Assembly: GCA_030425385.1 (NCBI GenBank)
Contig: JAUIAH010000026.1
Span: 47,075-111,074, forward strand
Length of the DNA stretch: 64,000 nt
Reading direction: 5' to 3'
Origin: Verrucomicrobiia bacterium
GTDB taxonomy: Bacteria; Verrucomicrobiota; Verrucomicrobiia; Verrucomicrobiales; DEV007
Shown: positions 56,018-64,000 of the stretch, piece after piece
Layout of the letters: each line of letters opens with the position of its first letter
Position numbering within the stretch: the first letter of the stretch is position 1
Notes under the pieces: model-generated
Seen by the model: only the letters and a program-made list of their open reading frames with translations
What the model was told of the DNA's origin: nothing
Databases searched by the model: none
Made by a program: the position numbers and the translations under genes

Positions 56018-56235
56018 GATTGCTTGGGGACCCGAGCAGCAGTGTTTGACCGAAGTTACCATAACAACAACTTCCAATCAATCCACCGTGCCGAGCGGGA
56101 GGAGTGAATATCACAAATATGGGAATCAGGCGAAGACCAGCCGAGAGGGCGGATCCGCGTCCAAGACCTTATTCTGAGTAGCGAAAGAATGCCCTTCGCG
56201 CAACCGAGGCTTTGGCCTTCTTTGTCCGCTAACGG
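56018..56235. other. Non-coding region between FHA-GrpE operon and Tat oxidoreductase
   Basis: 218 bases upstream of the chaperone operon (transcribed leftwards), so it probably carries the operon promoter. It contains a short AT-rich stretch (gaatatcacaaatatggg, about 56106-56123) but no palindrome or clear terminator. I see no small gene in it. Confidence 0.4.
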
Positions 56236-57675
56236 TCAGAACTCCCGGCGCTTCTTGTTGCCGGGTTCTGGCACTGGGTAGCGCCCATTCTCATCCGCCT
56301 TGATGGGGGCATCACTCTCCATCGTCATGGTGGCGACATCGGGCGCATACTCCGTCTCGTTCTCCAGGTAATCTTCGAGCTTCACCTCTTGACCCGTGTG
56401 AGCGGCGAAACGCGCCATGCTAGAGACCACACTCGCCATGACGCCTCGCCGCACCTCATTGAATGGGGTGTTGTCGCGAATCGCCTCGACAAGGTCATCC
56501 CACTCTAACTGATAGGGATTCTCTTCCGGCTGCGGGTAGGCCCACAAGGCCCCACCGCGCCGAGGCTGATGCTGATCGCCAAAGATGCGCACCTTGCCCG
56601 GTGTATGGCCAGCGGTGGACACCACAGCTGAGCCCCGCGTGCCGTGAACAATGCTAGAATTGTCGTCCCGACACCCAAACATCGTCCGGCCGGTGAAGAA
56701 GAACTTGGTGCCATCATCAAAGGTGTATTCACACCCGTAAGTATCGAGATTCTGATCGACATAATTGTCGTTATAAACATTAGGCTGCCCATCGACCACA
56801 CCCCGATAGTGCCGTCCACCAATGGCTGACACTTTCACGGGCCAGGCATTCTTCATCCAGCAGCACTCGTCCACTTGGTGAATATAGAAGTCATTGAAGA
56901 GTCCCCCGCTAGCCCAGATGAAGCTGTGAAAGCGATCAATCTGATAGAGCAGCTCCGACTGGTTCTCCGGCTTCTTGTTAGAGAAGGCCGAAGCGACCGG
57001 ACCATGCATCCGATAGGCGCGCATGGTGAGGATGTCCCCAATCTCTCCATTCTGAATGCGATCCCACAACTCCATGCGCCCGCGACAGTGCCGCACCATC
57101 AGCCCCACCCCTACCTTCAGCCCTTTGGCATCCGCCTCATCAGCGAGGGCCAGCATGCGTTTGGACGTCGGTGCGTCTGCCGTGAGCGGTTTCTCCATGA
57201 AGACATGGAGCCCCTTCTCGATAGCGTATTTGAAATGGACCCATCGGAATGCCAAGGGCGTTGTGAGGATGACAATGTCACCGGGATTAAGGCAATCCAT
57301 GGCTTTCTGATAGCCATCGAATCCTATGAAGCGGCGCTCACGTGGGACGTCGACTTTCCCCTTATCTTCCTCACGACGAGAGAACTTGCGTTCAAGTCCG
57401 CCAGCGCTGCGATTCAATTTCCCATCGAAGACATCGGCCATGGCGACCAGCTTCGTGGGAAGCGCCTTCACCGAAAGAGCCTGCGCGGCAGCTCCGGTAC
57501 CGCGCCCGCCACAGCCGACAAGCGCCACCTGCACCGCACTCCCGCCTTCCTGAGCATGAACATGTGGGAGCGTGATCCCTGCCAGAGCAGAAGCGGACGT
57601 GGCCGCCGTCGCGGACTTGAGGAAATCACGGCGAGAGGAAGGGAGAGACGTGGTAGAAGAGTCGGGAGTCGTCAT
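56236..57675 (-). CDS. Tat-exported Gfo/Idh/MocA family oxidoreductase
   Basis: 479 residues. The N-terminus has a Tat motif, SSRRDFLKSATAATSASALA (residues 13-32), then the Rossmann fold VQVALVGCGGRGTGAAAQAL at about 49. HVFMEKPLTADAPTSKRMLA contains the conserved EKP motif, and WASGGLFNDFYIHQVDECCW lies where the catalytic region falls in secreted PVC oxidoreductases. The family acts on sugars and cyclitols with tightly bound NAD(P); export by Tat with cofactor bound is the pattern seen in PVC bacteria. The ABC-F gene lies upstream and reads in the same direction; 62 bases separate its stop (57738) from this start. Substrate unknown. Confidence 0.86.
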   Translation of the reverse strand: MTTPDSSTTSLPSSRRDFLKSATAATSASALAGITLPHVHAQEGGSAVQVALVGCGGRGTGAAAQALSVKALPTKLVAMADVFDGKLNRSAGGLERKFSRREEDKGKVDVPRERRFIGFDGYQKAMDCLNPGDIVILTTPLAFRWVHFKYAIEKGLHVFMEKPLTADAPTSKRMLALADEADAKGLKVGVGLMVRHCRGRMELWDRIQNGEIGDILTMRAYRMHGPVASAFSNKKPENQSELLYQIDRFHSFIWASGGLFNDFYIHQVDECCWMKNAWPVKVSAIGGRHYRGVVDGQPNVYNDNYVDQNLDTYGCEYTFDDGTKFFFTGRTMFGCRDDNSSIVHGTRGSAVVSTAGHTPGKVRIFGDQHQPRRGGALWAYPQPEENPYQLEWDDLVEAIRDNTPFNEVRRGVMASVVSSMARFAAHTGQEVKLEDYLENETEYAPDVATMTMESDAPIKADENGRYPVPEPGNKKRREF

Positions 57676-57737
57676 GGGAAAAGGCTATGCGATTGGTCGT
57701 GGGCATTGGAACCCCAAAGTCGTCCAGAGTGCGCACC

Positions 57738-59633
57738 TCAACGCGATTTGGCCGTTTCGAAGGCTTGGCGAATGGCCTCCAGGGCCTCCCATCGTTCGTA
57801 AAGTGCGACCACGGCCGCGCGCTTCTCAGCCAGACTCGCATGCATCGCTTCTGCCTCGTGTGCCCGCGTCGTGTAGAAATCGGGATCGTTCAGCGTCGTT
57901 TCCAGCGCTTCCACCGCCTTCTCCGCCGCCATGATGGTCTCCTCCATCCCCTCCAACTCTCTTTCCTCTTTCCAGGTCAGCTTGCGGGGACGATCCGCAC
58001 GTTTCTTCTTCTTGGGCTTCTGCGAGGCCTCCACGGCTCTGGAGAGCCGCTCCCGCTCACGCCGCTTCTGCAAATAATAGCTGTAGTTCCCCGGAGTGAC
58101 ATCTACCTGACCCTGTCCTTCAAAGGCTACGATCCGATCACAGACACGGTCGAGAAAGTAGCGATCATGACTCACCACTAACACACATCCTGGAAAGGCT
58201 AACAACGCTTCTTCTAACAAACGCAGAGTGGGCAAGTCGAGATCATTGGTCGGCTCATCCAGAATGAGTACATTTCCCTGCCGACGCAGAATCTTCGCTA
58301 ACATCAAGCGACTCTTCTCTCCCCCAGACAGGAGGTCCACCCGGGTGTTGATCCGTTCATCCGTAAAGAGGAAGCGTCGCAAGTATCCCCGCGCACTGAC
58401 TTGCTCCGATCCTAACTGAACCATTTCTGACTGGTCACTCACCTCCTCGAGAACGCTCTTTTCTGGGTCCAGCGCGATGCGGTTCTGATCCACATAATTG
58501 AACTCCGTGCGTTTCCCGATCCTCACCGTTCCCTCCGTCGGCTCTAACTCACCCATCAACAATTTCAGAAGCGTGGTTTTTCCGAGACCGTTGCGTCCCA
58601 CAATGCCTGTCACCGTATTGGCCTCCAAGGCAAAGTCGAGGTGACTGAAGAGAAAGCCTTCAGCAAGGTCGATCCCGACGCCCTTCGTTTCTACTATCAC
58701 ATTTCCTAACGTCGGTGGATCGGGAATGATGAGGTCCACATTGAGTTCTTCCGTAGGGGCCTGTTCGGACTTCACCGCATAAAAGTGATCCAGGCGACTG
58801 CGAGACTTCGTCGTCCGCGCCTTCACGCCTGCGCGCACCCAATCGAGTTCCCTCCGGAGAAAGGACTGGCGCCGCCGTTCTGTATTCTGGGCATGCTGTT
58901 GGCGAATGGCTTTCGCCTCTAAATACTCGCCGTAGTTGCCGTCATGCGTGAAGCACTTGCCATCGGCCACCTCGACGACGCGAGTAGCCAAGCGATCCAG
59001 GAAATAGCGATCGTGCGTCACGAAGAGGCACGCCCCCCGGTAACTGGAAAGATAATCCTCCAACCAATCGATGGTCTCGGTGTCGAGGTGGTTAGTCGGC
59101 TCATCGAGGATGAGCAACTCGGGTTGCGCCACTAACGCTCGTGCCAATGCGACGCGCCGTTTCTCCCCACCGGAGAGATAGCGCACGACCCGATCACGCG
59201 GCGGAAGATTCAGCGTTTGAAAGAGTTCCTCAACGCGCTGATCCAGATTCCAGCCATCGACCGTCTCGATCTCATTGCTCAAGGCCTCAATTGCCTCGGG
59301 AGATCCTTCACCCCGCTCATAGCGTTCGATCAATGACAGGATTGCGGCAGCCCCAGACCGCACATTCTCAAGGACCGACGCCTCCTCATCCAAGGTGAAC
59401 TCTTGCGAGAGATAGCCTTTCACCAACCCGGAGCGCAACGACACCTTGCCCTGATCGGGGGCTTCGCTCCCAGCAAGAATCTTGAGCAGGCTCGTCTTCC
59501 CCGAGCCATTGCGCCCGACGATTCCAATGCGCTCCTCAGGATACACGGCTACAGTGGCCCCATCGAGCACCTGATGTGTCCCAAATGAAAGCACCAATTC
59601 GTGCGCGGAAAGGAGGGCGTTGGAAGCTGCCAT
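57738..59633 (-). CDS. uup: ABC-F family ATPase, Uup type
   Basis: 631 residues from the ATG at 59633 (MAASNALLSAHELVLSFGTH); a GTG at 59648 is in frame. Two ABC domains: Walker A IGIVGRNGSGKTSLLKILAG and signature YLSGGEKRRVALARALVAQP with Walker B LLILDEPTNHLD in the first; GIVGRNGLGKTTLLKLLMGE, DLLSGGEKSRLMLAKILRRQ and VLILDEPTNDLD in the second. A linker between them and a C-terminal coiled coil (EELEGMEETIMAAEKAVEAL-like, residues 545-631) give the Uup architecture. There are no membrane segments, so it is a cytoplasmic ribosome-associated or DNA-linked ABC-F protein rather than a transporter. Confidence 0.9.
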   Translation of the reverse strand: MAASNALLSAHELVLSFGTHQVLDGATVAVYPEERIGIVGRNGSGKTSLLKILAGSEAPDQGKVSLRSGLVKGYLSQEFTLDEEASVLENVRSGAAAILSLIERYERGEGSPEAIEALSNEIETVDGWNLDQRVEELFQTLNLPPRDRVVRYLSGGEKRRVALARALVAQPELLILDEPTNHLDTETIDWLEDYLSSYRGACLFVTHDRYFLDRLATRVVEVADGKCFTHDGNYGEYLEAKAIRQQHAQNTERRRQSFLRRELDWVRAGVKARTTKSRSRLDHFYAVKSEQAPTEELNVDLIIPDPPTLGNVIVETKGVGIDLAEGFLFSHLDFALEANTVTGIVGRNGLGKTTLLKLLMGELEPTEGTVRIGKRTEFNYVDQNRIALDPEKSVLEEVSDQSEMVQLGSEQVSARGYLRRFLFTDERINTRVDLLSGGEKSRLMLAKILRRQGNVLILDEPTNDLDLPTLRLLEEALLAFPGCVLVVSHDRYFLDRVCDRIVAFEGQGQVDVTPGNYSYYLQKRRERERLSRAVEASQKPKKKKRADRPRKLTWKEERELEGMEETIMAAEKAVEALETTLNDPDFYTTRAHEAEAMHASLAEKRAAVVALYERWEALEAIRQAFETAKSR

Positions 59634-59857
59634 GAGCCGACCACTCACGGAGACTCCCAGCAGAGATCAAGCCCAAAGCACCTACTAGCTCTTGAATCAG
59701 CCAGGACAGACACTCCACCTGCCAATCCCTTGCCATTTCTCGCCAGAGTTAGCAGCTAGGTTCGAAACGTCATCGGTGCGGCCCTCTTCGCAATAGCTGG
59801 TTAGCTCGCTCGCAGAACCGCTGGACTTTATCAGGTTTCCAACCACTCTTTGGTGTT
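59634..59857. other. Non-coding region upstream of the repeat protein gene
   Basis: About 220 bases between the divergent uup start and the repeat protein start, the longest gap in the window. It should hold both promoters. I see no convincing -35/-10 pair; the stretch near 59798-59840 superficially resembles a tRNA D-arm but does not fold as a tRNA. Confidence 0.4.
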
Positions 59858-60117
59858 ATGCATGGCCACTTGATTAGGGGAATTCTCGTGTTTCTCGTGG
59901 GGTGTCTCGTGACTGGAGTGAACGGGAGAGCTGAACAAGTCTTGAGAGGTTTCTTCTTCAGCAGAGAGGATGGGCATATCTATCGCTCTGATGCTTCTGG
60001 GCAGAACGCGACGCGAATCGTTGAGAATGCCAATCCTAGGCGTATCGAGGTCGACTCGGAAAGAGGACGTCTTTATTGGACGACGTTGGATCAAGGAACT
60101 TTTGAGATTTGGCAGAC
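59855..60117 (+). repeat. Direct repeat, copy A (5' end of the repeat protein gene)
   Basis: This stretch, from 3 bases before the ATG to the codons FEIWQ, is duplicated at 63609-63875. The two share an exact 58-base block (59951-60008 here). The flanks differ at several synonymous sites, and copy B has two extra codons. Confidence 0.85.
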
Positions 60118-63100
60118 AACCGTGTCAGGTGAGAACCCAAGGCTTCTTGCGAACGCAGGGAACATGACCGGTGCGATCAGTGTGAACCCATCCGATGGCG
60201 CGCTCTTCTACATCAAGGCTGACGCGACCTCTCAGAATCGCATCTTTCGGATTGACCCAGAAACGCAGATCGAGACGGAACTGCCTCTCAACGCCCCCAA
60301 CGGATGGTTTCTTCACGTCGTTGGAAACGAAATTTTAGATCCGTTTGATAATATTGAGATCGCAAATCTCGATCATTCTCAACCGACTTGGACCTCCATA
60401 GCCTTCCCCTTTGCGGAAATGATCACGGGTGTCTCCGTTGATCCCGATACTGGGGATATCATCTTTGGCTACACCACGACAGAGATGTCTTTTGGAGTGG
60501 GGCGTTATGATCGAACGACTCAAGAGACACGGCAGGTCACCTTTCCAAGCCTTGACGGTCTCTCAATCATTTACCCTTTGTTAGGGACGGATACTGGCTA
60601 CGTAGTCGAAGGTGGAGATGTTCTCGAGCTTGATCTATTGACTGGGCAGTATGGACCACGAACGTTCCTCGCTGCTGATCGGGTAGGGTTCGCTATTGAT
60701 GTGGGAGAATCAACGCAAGATCCTATTGATTCTGAAGCTCCCGTAGGTCCACTTATTCTTGAAGGCCCTGCGATGAGTGGTGCGTTTGGAACGGAGGTCT
60801 TTGCGCTGCCTAACGGAAACCTGGTGGTCACCGATCCCGAATACGATGACGGGGCCGGAGCGGTTTATCTGTATAGCCCAGCCTTGGTTCAGATCAGCCG
60901 TCTTGCTGGGGCGGTTGCGGGTGATCGTGTTGGTTCGGGTGGGGTGACGGTGCTGCCTAGCGGAAACTTCGTGGTCGTGAGTCCAGAGTGGAATGATGAA
61001 GCCGGTGCGGTCACCTGGGCGAGCATGATCGATGGCGTTGGTGGCATGATCTCGTCTACCAATTCGTTGGTAGGCTCAACATCATTCGATTTAGTGGGCT
61101 CGGGTGGATTGACCGTGCTGCCGAATGGCAACTACATCGTGAGCAGTGCTGCCTGGGCAGGTCGTGGTGCGGTCACCTTTGGGAATGGTGCCACAGGGAT
61201 TTCCGGGCCCGTTTCTGCGGAGAATTCGCTTATTGGCTCAACCTTCTTTGATCAAGTGGGCTCTGGTGGGATTACGATCCTTGCGAATGGAAACTATGTG
61301 GTCGCGAGTCCCAAGTGGGACCGTGCTGGAATCATCGATGCTGGAGCCGTCACATGGGGACATGCGGACACTGGCGTGTCTGGAACGGTTTCCCCTAACA
61401 ATTCGGTCGTCGGCTCGACATCGTTCGATTATGTATCAGGCCATGCCGCGAATGGGGTGGTTCCGCTCACGAACGGGAACTACGTCGTGGAGAGTCCTCT
61501 TTGGGATCATGGCGAGATGGTAGACACAGGGGCAGCCACTTGGTGTGACGGGAACGTGGGGAGGGTTGGGGAGCTTTCGAGCAGCAATTCGATGGTGGGT
61601 TCTTCTGCGCTCGACCGAGTAGGGCGTGAAGGCGTGACAGCCCTCGCCAATGGTCATTACGTGATACTATCCACATCTTGGAATGCAGGTGCCGGAGCCG
61701 CCACCTGGGGAGATGGGGCAATGGGATCCCATGGTTTGGTCTCGATGGAGAACTCGCTTGTTGGGCAGACTGCGGACAAAGCGGTCGGGGCGAGGGGTGT
61801 CTTGCCTCTTACCAACGGCAATTATGTGGTTCTTAGTTCAGAGCGAAACGCCGCTACGTGGGCGAATGGGGCGATTGGGCTGAGTGGCACCGTGAATGAA
61901 TCAAACTCGTTGCTCGGTTGGGGTGGTTATCGGGTTTCGAGCGCGATGGCCTTGCCAAATGGGAACTACTTGGTTCAGACGGGCACTCTCCTTACGTTTG
62001 GGGACGGCGATCAAGGTTTTTCTGGGTTGGTAAACCTTCTCAATTCATTGTATCCTCCCGGTGAGATCACGCCCCTTTCGGATGGCAACTTGGTTCTCAA
62101 CAATCATTTCGGCCACATCTGGATGAGTGGCGAAGCGGTCAGGACCGGGAGCCTGCCATCGAGCGATTACTTCCGCTACCCCTATCCCAATCGGGACGTT
62201 TATCCTTTGGTCCCCCTCTTAAACGGTCATTACTTGATGGTTGGAAGTGAATCGGTGACGTGGGCGGGGGGTGGTAGAAATAGGCCTGGTGCCGTTTCCG
62301 CCGATAACTCCCTGGTTTCTAATTGGCCGGAGAATGAAATCGCATCAGGAGGAGTGACCGTGTTGACCAATGGAGACTATGTGGTGGTCAGCCCGACGTG
62401 GGGGGTCTGGCCAGAAACGGATGAAGGAGCGGTGACATGGGGTAGTGGCACGGAAGAGATCCGAGGTGCGATTAGGCGCGACAATTCACTTACTGGCGAC
62501 TCGCCAGGAGACCAGGTAGGGTCTGGAGGTGTTTATGCCTTGCCCCATGGGCGCTATGCCATTCATAGCCCTTATTGGGATCACATTGTGAGGGCTGATG
62601 TTGGTGCGATGACGCTGATCGATCCTAACGCGACGACCTCAGGAACGGTTGCTTCGCAGAACAGTTTCTTAGGGACGGTTACTGGTGGCGGCCATTCCAT
62701 GCCCCATGCGTACGACGAACGGTTTCACCGCCTGGTCGTTGGGTATCCTGCCGGGAACACCGTGGGTGTGTTGTCCTTTCCCTATCAGGTGGCGGTTGAA
62801 CGAGAGGGGAGGCTGATTCTCGGCCAAGACATCGGAGATTTCGGGAGCGCTCCATCGGGTGGATTGCGTGAGCTGACCTATGTGATTCGTAACGACAGTT
62901 TGGTTGGTCTGACAGGAATCACCGCATTCATTGATGACGACGACTTCACGATTACGTCGCCACCCAGTGCGACGATTGAGTCCAACCAAGGGATGCGTTT
63001 CACGGTTGAGTTTTCGCCTTCGACGATTGGAGCCAAGGCGGCGACGCTTCAGATTCGTTATGAGAATCCTAACGAGGACGCATTGGAGATCGTGCTCGAA

Positions 63101-63556
63101 GGGGAAGCCGTGGCCAATTGGAGCCTGGATCGTTGGCGGGGCAATCACTTCGAGCCGGCAGAATTGTCAGACGCCTCCACCTCAGGTCCTAACCGAGATC
63201 CTGAAGGCGATGGCTGGACCAATTTGCTCGAATATGTATTACGAGGTGATCCGATGTCAGTTGCCGGTTCAGAGCCCTTGTTCCTCGGGTATACTCAAGA
63301 CCGATTGAAACTAAGCTTTGTGCGCGAACGGGCCGCGACCGACGTGGATCTGGTTGTGGAGGCTGCCGACACCCCTGCGGGTCCATGGGAAACCGCAGCG
63401 ACCAGCCTTGGTGGGGGCGCATTCGTAGCTGCGAACGGCTTCCTTGTCGAGGTGGATGACTCCGCGGGTCGCGTGGTGATCGCAGACAAGCTGGTCCTGT
63501 CCAATCCCTCTGGCGTGCGCCGGTTCATGCGTCTGTCCGCGACGCTTCAGGAATGA
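59858..63556 (+). CDS. Large secreted repeat protein with YWTD-like propeller, DUF5650-like repeats and choice-of-anchor-D domain
   Basis: 1232 residues with signal peptide (RGILVFLVGCLVTGVNGRAE). Residues 25-280 are propeller-like (GHIYRSDASGQNATRIVENA, RGRLYWTTLDQGTFEIWQ). From about 305 to 945 a roughly 50-residue repeat recurs ten or more times with the core GGVTVLPNGNYVVSSPxWDxGAGAVTWGxGxxGxxGxVSxxNSLVGS, which I recall as the DUF5650 type; it should fold as a propeller or solenoid. Residues 985-1085 look like a choice-of-anchor D / Hydin-like Ig domain (GLTGITAFIDDDDFTITSPP, FTVEFSPSTIGAKAATLQIR). The end has GPNRDPEGDGWTNLLEYVLR and the shared tail (WETAATSL...RFMRLSATLQ). No catalytic motif is seen. 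Codon choice here is somewhat richer in T-ending codons than in the neighbours. Confidence 0.75.
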   Translation: MHGHLIRGILVFLVGCLVTGVNGRAEQVLRGFFFSREDGHIYRSDASGQNATRIVENANPRRIEVDSERGRLYWTTLDQGTFEIWQTTVSGENPRLLANAGNMTGAISVNPSDGALFYIKADATSQNRIFRIDPETQIETELPLNAPNGWFLHVVGNEILDPFDNIEIANLDHSQPTWTSIAFPFAEMITGVSVDPDTGDIIFGYTTTEMSFGVGRYDRTTQETRQVTFPSLDGLSIIYPLLGTDTGYVVEGGDVLELDLLTGQYGPRTFLAADRVGFAIDVGESTQDPIDSEAPVGPLILEGPAMSGAFGTEVFALPNGNLVVTDPEYDDGAGAVYLYSPALVQISRLAGAVAGDRVGSGGVTVLPSGNFVVVSPEWNDEAGAVTWASMIDGVGGMISSTNSLVGSTSFDLVGSGGLTVLPNGNYIVSSAAWAGRGAVTFGNGATGISGPVSAENSLIGSTFFDQVGSGGITILANGNYVVASPKWDRAGIIDAGAVTWGHADTGVSGTVSPNNSVVGSTSFDYVSGHAANGVVPLTNGNYVVESPLWDHGEMVDTGAATWCDGNVGRVGELSSSNSMVGSSALDRVGREGVTALANGHYVILSTSWNAGAGAATWGDGAMGSHGLVSMENSLVGQTADKAVGARGVLPLTNGNYVVLSSERNAATWANGAIGLSGTVNESNSLLGWGGYRVSSAMALPNGNYLVQTGTLLTFGDGDQGFSGLVNLLNSLYPPGEITPLSDGNLVLNNHFGHIWMSGEAVRTGSLPSSDYFRYPYPNRDVYPLVPLLNGHYLMVGSESVTWAGGGRNRPGAVSADNSLVSNWPENEIASGGVTVLTNGDYVVVSPTWGVWPETDEGAVTWGSGTEEIRGAIRRDNSLTGDSPGDQVGSGGVYALPHGRYAIHSPYWDHIVRADVGAMTLIDPNATTSGTVASQNSFLGTVTGGGHSMPHAYDERFHRLVVGYPAGNTVGVLSFPYQVAVEREGRLILGQDIGDFGSAPSGGLRELTYVIRNDSLVGLTGITAFIDDDDFTITSPPSATIESNQGMRFTVEFSPSTIGAKAATLQIRYENPNEDALEIVLEGEAVANWSLDRWRGNHFEPAELSDASTSGPNRDPEGDGWTNLLEYVLRGDPMSVAGSEPLFLGYTQDRLKLSFVRERAATDVDLVVEAADTPAGPWETAATSLGGGAFVAANGFLVEVDDSAGRVVIADKLVLSNPSGVRRFMRLSATLQE
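60770..62700 (+). repeat. Tandem DUF5650-like coding repeats
   Basis: Within the 59858-63556 gene, units of about 145-160 bases recur, each coding V-x-x-L-x-N-G-N-Y-V-V followed by G-A-V-T-W and N-S-L-V-G-S. The units are similar in protein but differ in DNA, so they are old repeats rather than fresh slippage products. Later units (from about 61920) are more diverged, with shortened or lost GAVTW segments. Confidence 0.7.
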
Positions 63557-63608
63557 CTCTCCATGGGGATCTTGCTGGACTTCCTCGATTTTGTGGTGAT
63601 TCGTTGAT

Positions 63609-63875
63609 GTTATGCATGGCGGCTTGATGATCAGGGGAATTTTGGTGTTTCTCGTAGGGTGCTTCGTTACCGAAGTGAACGCGAGAGCAGAACAAGTCCT
63701 GAGAGGGTTCTTCTTCAGCAGAGAGGATGGGCATATCTATCGCTCTGATGCTTCTGGGCAGAACGTGACGCGCATTGTTGAGAACGCTAACCCGAGGCAC
63801 ATTGAGGTCGACGCGGAAAGAGGATTTCTCTACTGGTCCACCTTAAGTCAAGGATTGGTCTTTGAAATATGGCAA
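63609..63875 (+). repeat. Direct repeat, copy B
   Basis: Copy B of the duplicated 5' segment; the 58-base identical block is 63708-63765. Homology to copy A ends close to the FEIWQ codons, where the reading frame of copy B runs into unrelated sequence. Confidence 0.85.
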
Positions 63876-63911
63876 GGAATGGCGCAAGAATTAGTTAAGA
63901 TGAGCTTTTAG
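63612..63911 (+). pseudogene. Truncated second copy of the repeat protein N-terminus
   Basis: 99 codons. Residues 1-86 repeat the start of the 59858 gene (signal peptide, then GFFFSREDGHIYRSDASGQN and the propeller opening up to FEIWQ). After that the sequence diverges abruptly and meets a TAG at 63909. The remaining 89 bases to the window end show no continuation in any frame that I recognise. It is most likely a broken tandem duplicate, although an exported short protein of 99 residues cannot be excluded. It starts 55 bases after the full-length gene with the same GTTATGCATGG context. Confidence 0.65.
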
Positions 63912-64000
63912 AGGTTCAAATGGATAACATGTGTAGTTCCATTGCGGGAGCGTTTCCGAGTGCACCAATGGATAGCCGTTCGGCAATTCATAAGGGTCTT

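Noticed and set aside
59798..59845. tRNA-like string with a TAGCTGGTTAGCTC segment before the repeat protein gene
   Set aside because: It resembles a D-arm only. No acceptor stem, anticodon loop or T-arm (GGTTCGA) can be formed at the right distances.
60770..62700. Periodic repeats as a CRISPR or minisatellite
   Set aside because: The period is in codons, units differ in DNA but agree in protein, and the frame stays open throughout.
1..64000. Insertion sequences, integrase, phage or restriction-modification genes
   Set aside because: No transposase, recombinase, capsid or methyltransferase motif was seen in any frame; the only duplicated DNA is the 5' end of the repeat protein gene.

Overview
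The window looks like chromosome of a free-living, heterotrophic member of the Verrucomicrobiota. This rests on gene content. There are two large PVC-type haem-binding dehydrogenase/cytochrome c proteins (21267-25961 and 29728-32583), several secreted proteins ending in a D-x-D-G-D-G...E-Y...G-x-D-P module, and Gfo/Idh/MocA oxidoreductases, one with a Tat signal. A DUF5650-like repeat protein and many large modular exported proteins add to it. Planctomycetota is a less likely alternative. Coding density is high, no gap between genes exceeds about 220 bases, and I see no rRNA, convincing tRNA, insertion sequence, phage gene or CRISPR array.

Layout. 1-2711 (minus): the 5' part of an ECF sigma factor, a secreted acidic protein and a second exported protein, with a striking three-part palindrome at 1713-1740. 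2810-8367 (plus): TruC-type pseudouridine synthase, two small membrane proteins, a HEAT-like protein and a large CARDB-lipase. 8401-10966 (plus): mannose-1-phosphate guanylyltransferase, RuvX and a DenD-like dehydrogenase. 11043-18546: two very large secreted modular proteins separated by a strong terminator. 18552-33657: a carbohydrate and redox region with GH43, GH39, a deacetylase-dehydrogenase-cytochrome fusion, a di-haem peroxidase, a GH43-like propeller, an oxidoreductase, a second PVC dehydrogenase and an enolase-superfamily hydroxyproline dehydratase. 33703-36361: a DnaK-like Hsp70 facing Hsp33. 36418-42756: a PQQ-type sugar dehydrogenase with cytochrome c, then a Ser/Thr kinase with TPRs coupled to TsaE and TsaB (t6A tRNA modification).

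42764-44203 (minus): GNAT acetyltransferase, small membrane protein and RidA-type protein in one overlapping operon. 44283-47098 (minus): a subtilase-like protein and a discoidin-like exported protein. 47185-51641 (plus): an outer-membrane barrel, a Wza-like export protein and a Wzc-like tyrosine kinase, i.e. the export and control part of an exopolysaccharide locus. 51634-56017 (minus): the most unusual region, a chaperone operon in which an FHA domain is fused to a GrpE-like domain, followed by a lid-less Hsp70, a small protein that may be a degenerate J-protein, and a flavin oxidoreductase. 56236-59633 (minus): a Tat-exported oxidoreductase and an Uup-type ABC-F protein. 59858-end (plus): a 1232-residue repeat protein followed by a truncated second copy of its N-terminus.

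Taken together the genes describe a polysaccharide-degrading, exopolysaccharide-making cell with an extensive secretome, periplasmic or surface redox enzymes carrying c-type haem, and phosphorylation signalling that may reach a dedicated Hsp70 system. Assignments come from reading protein motifs only, without database searches.
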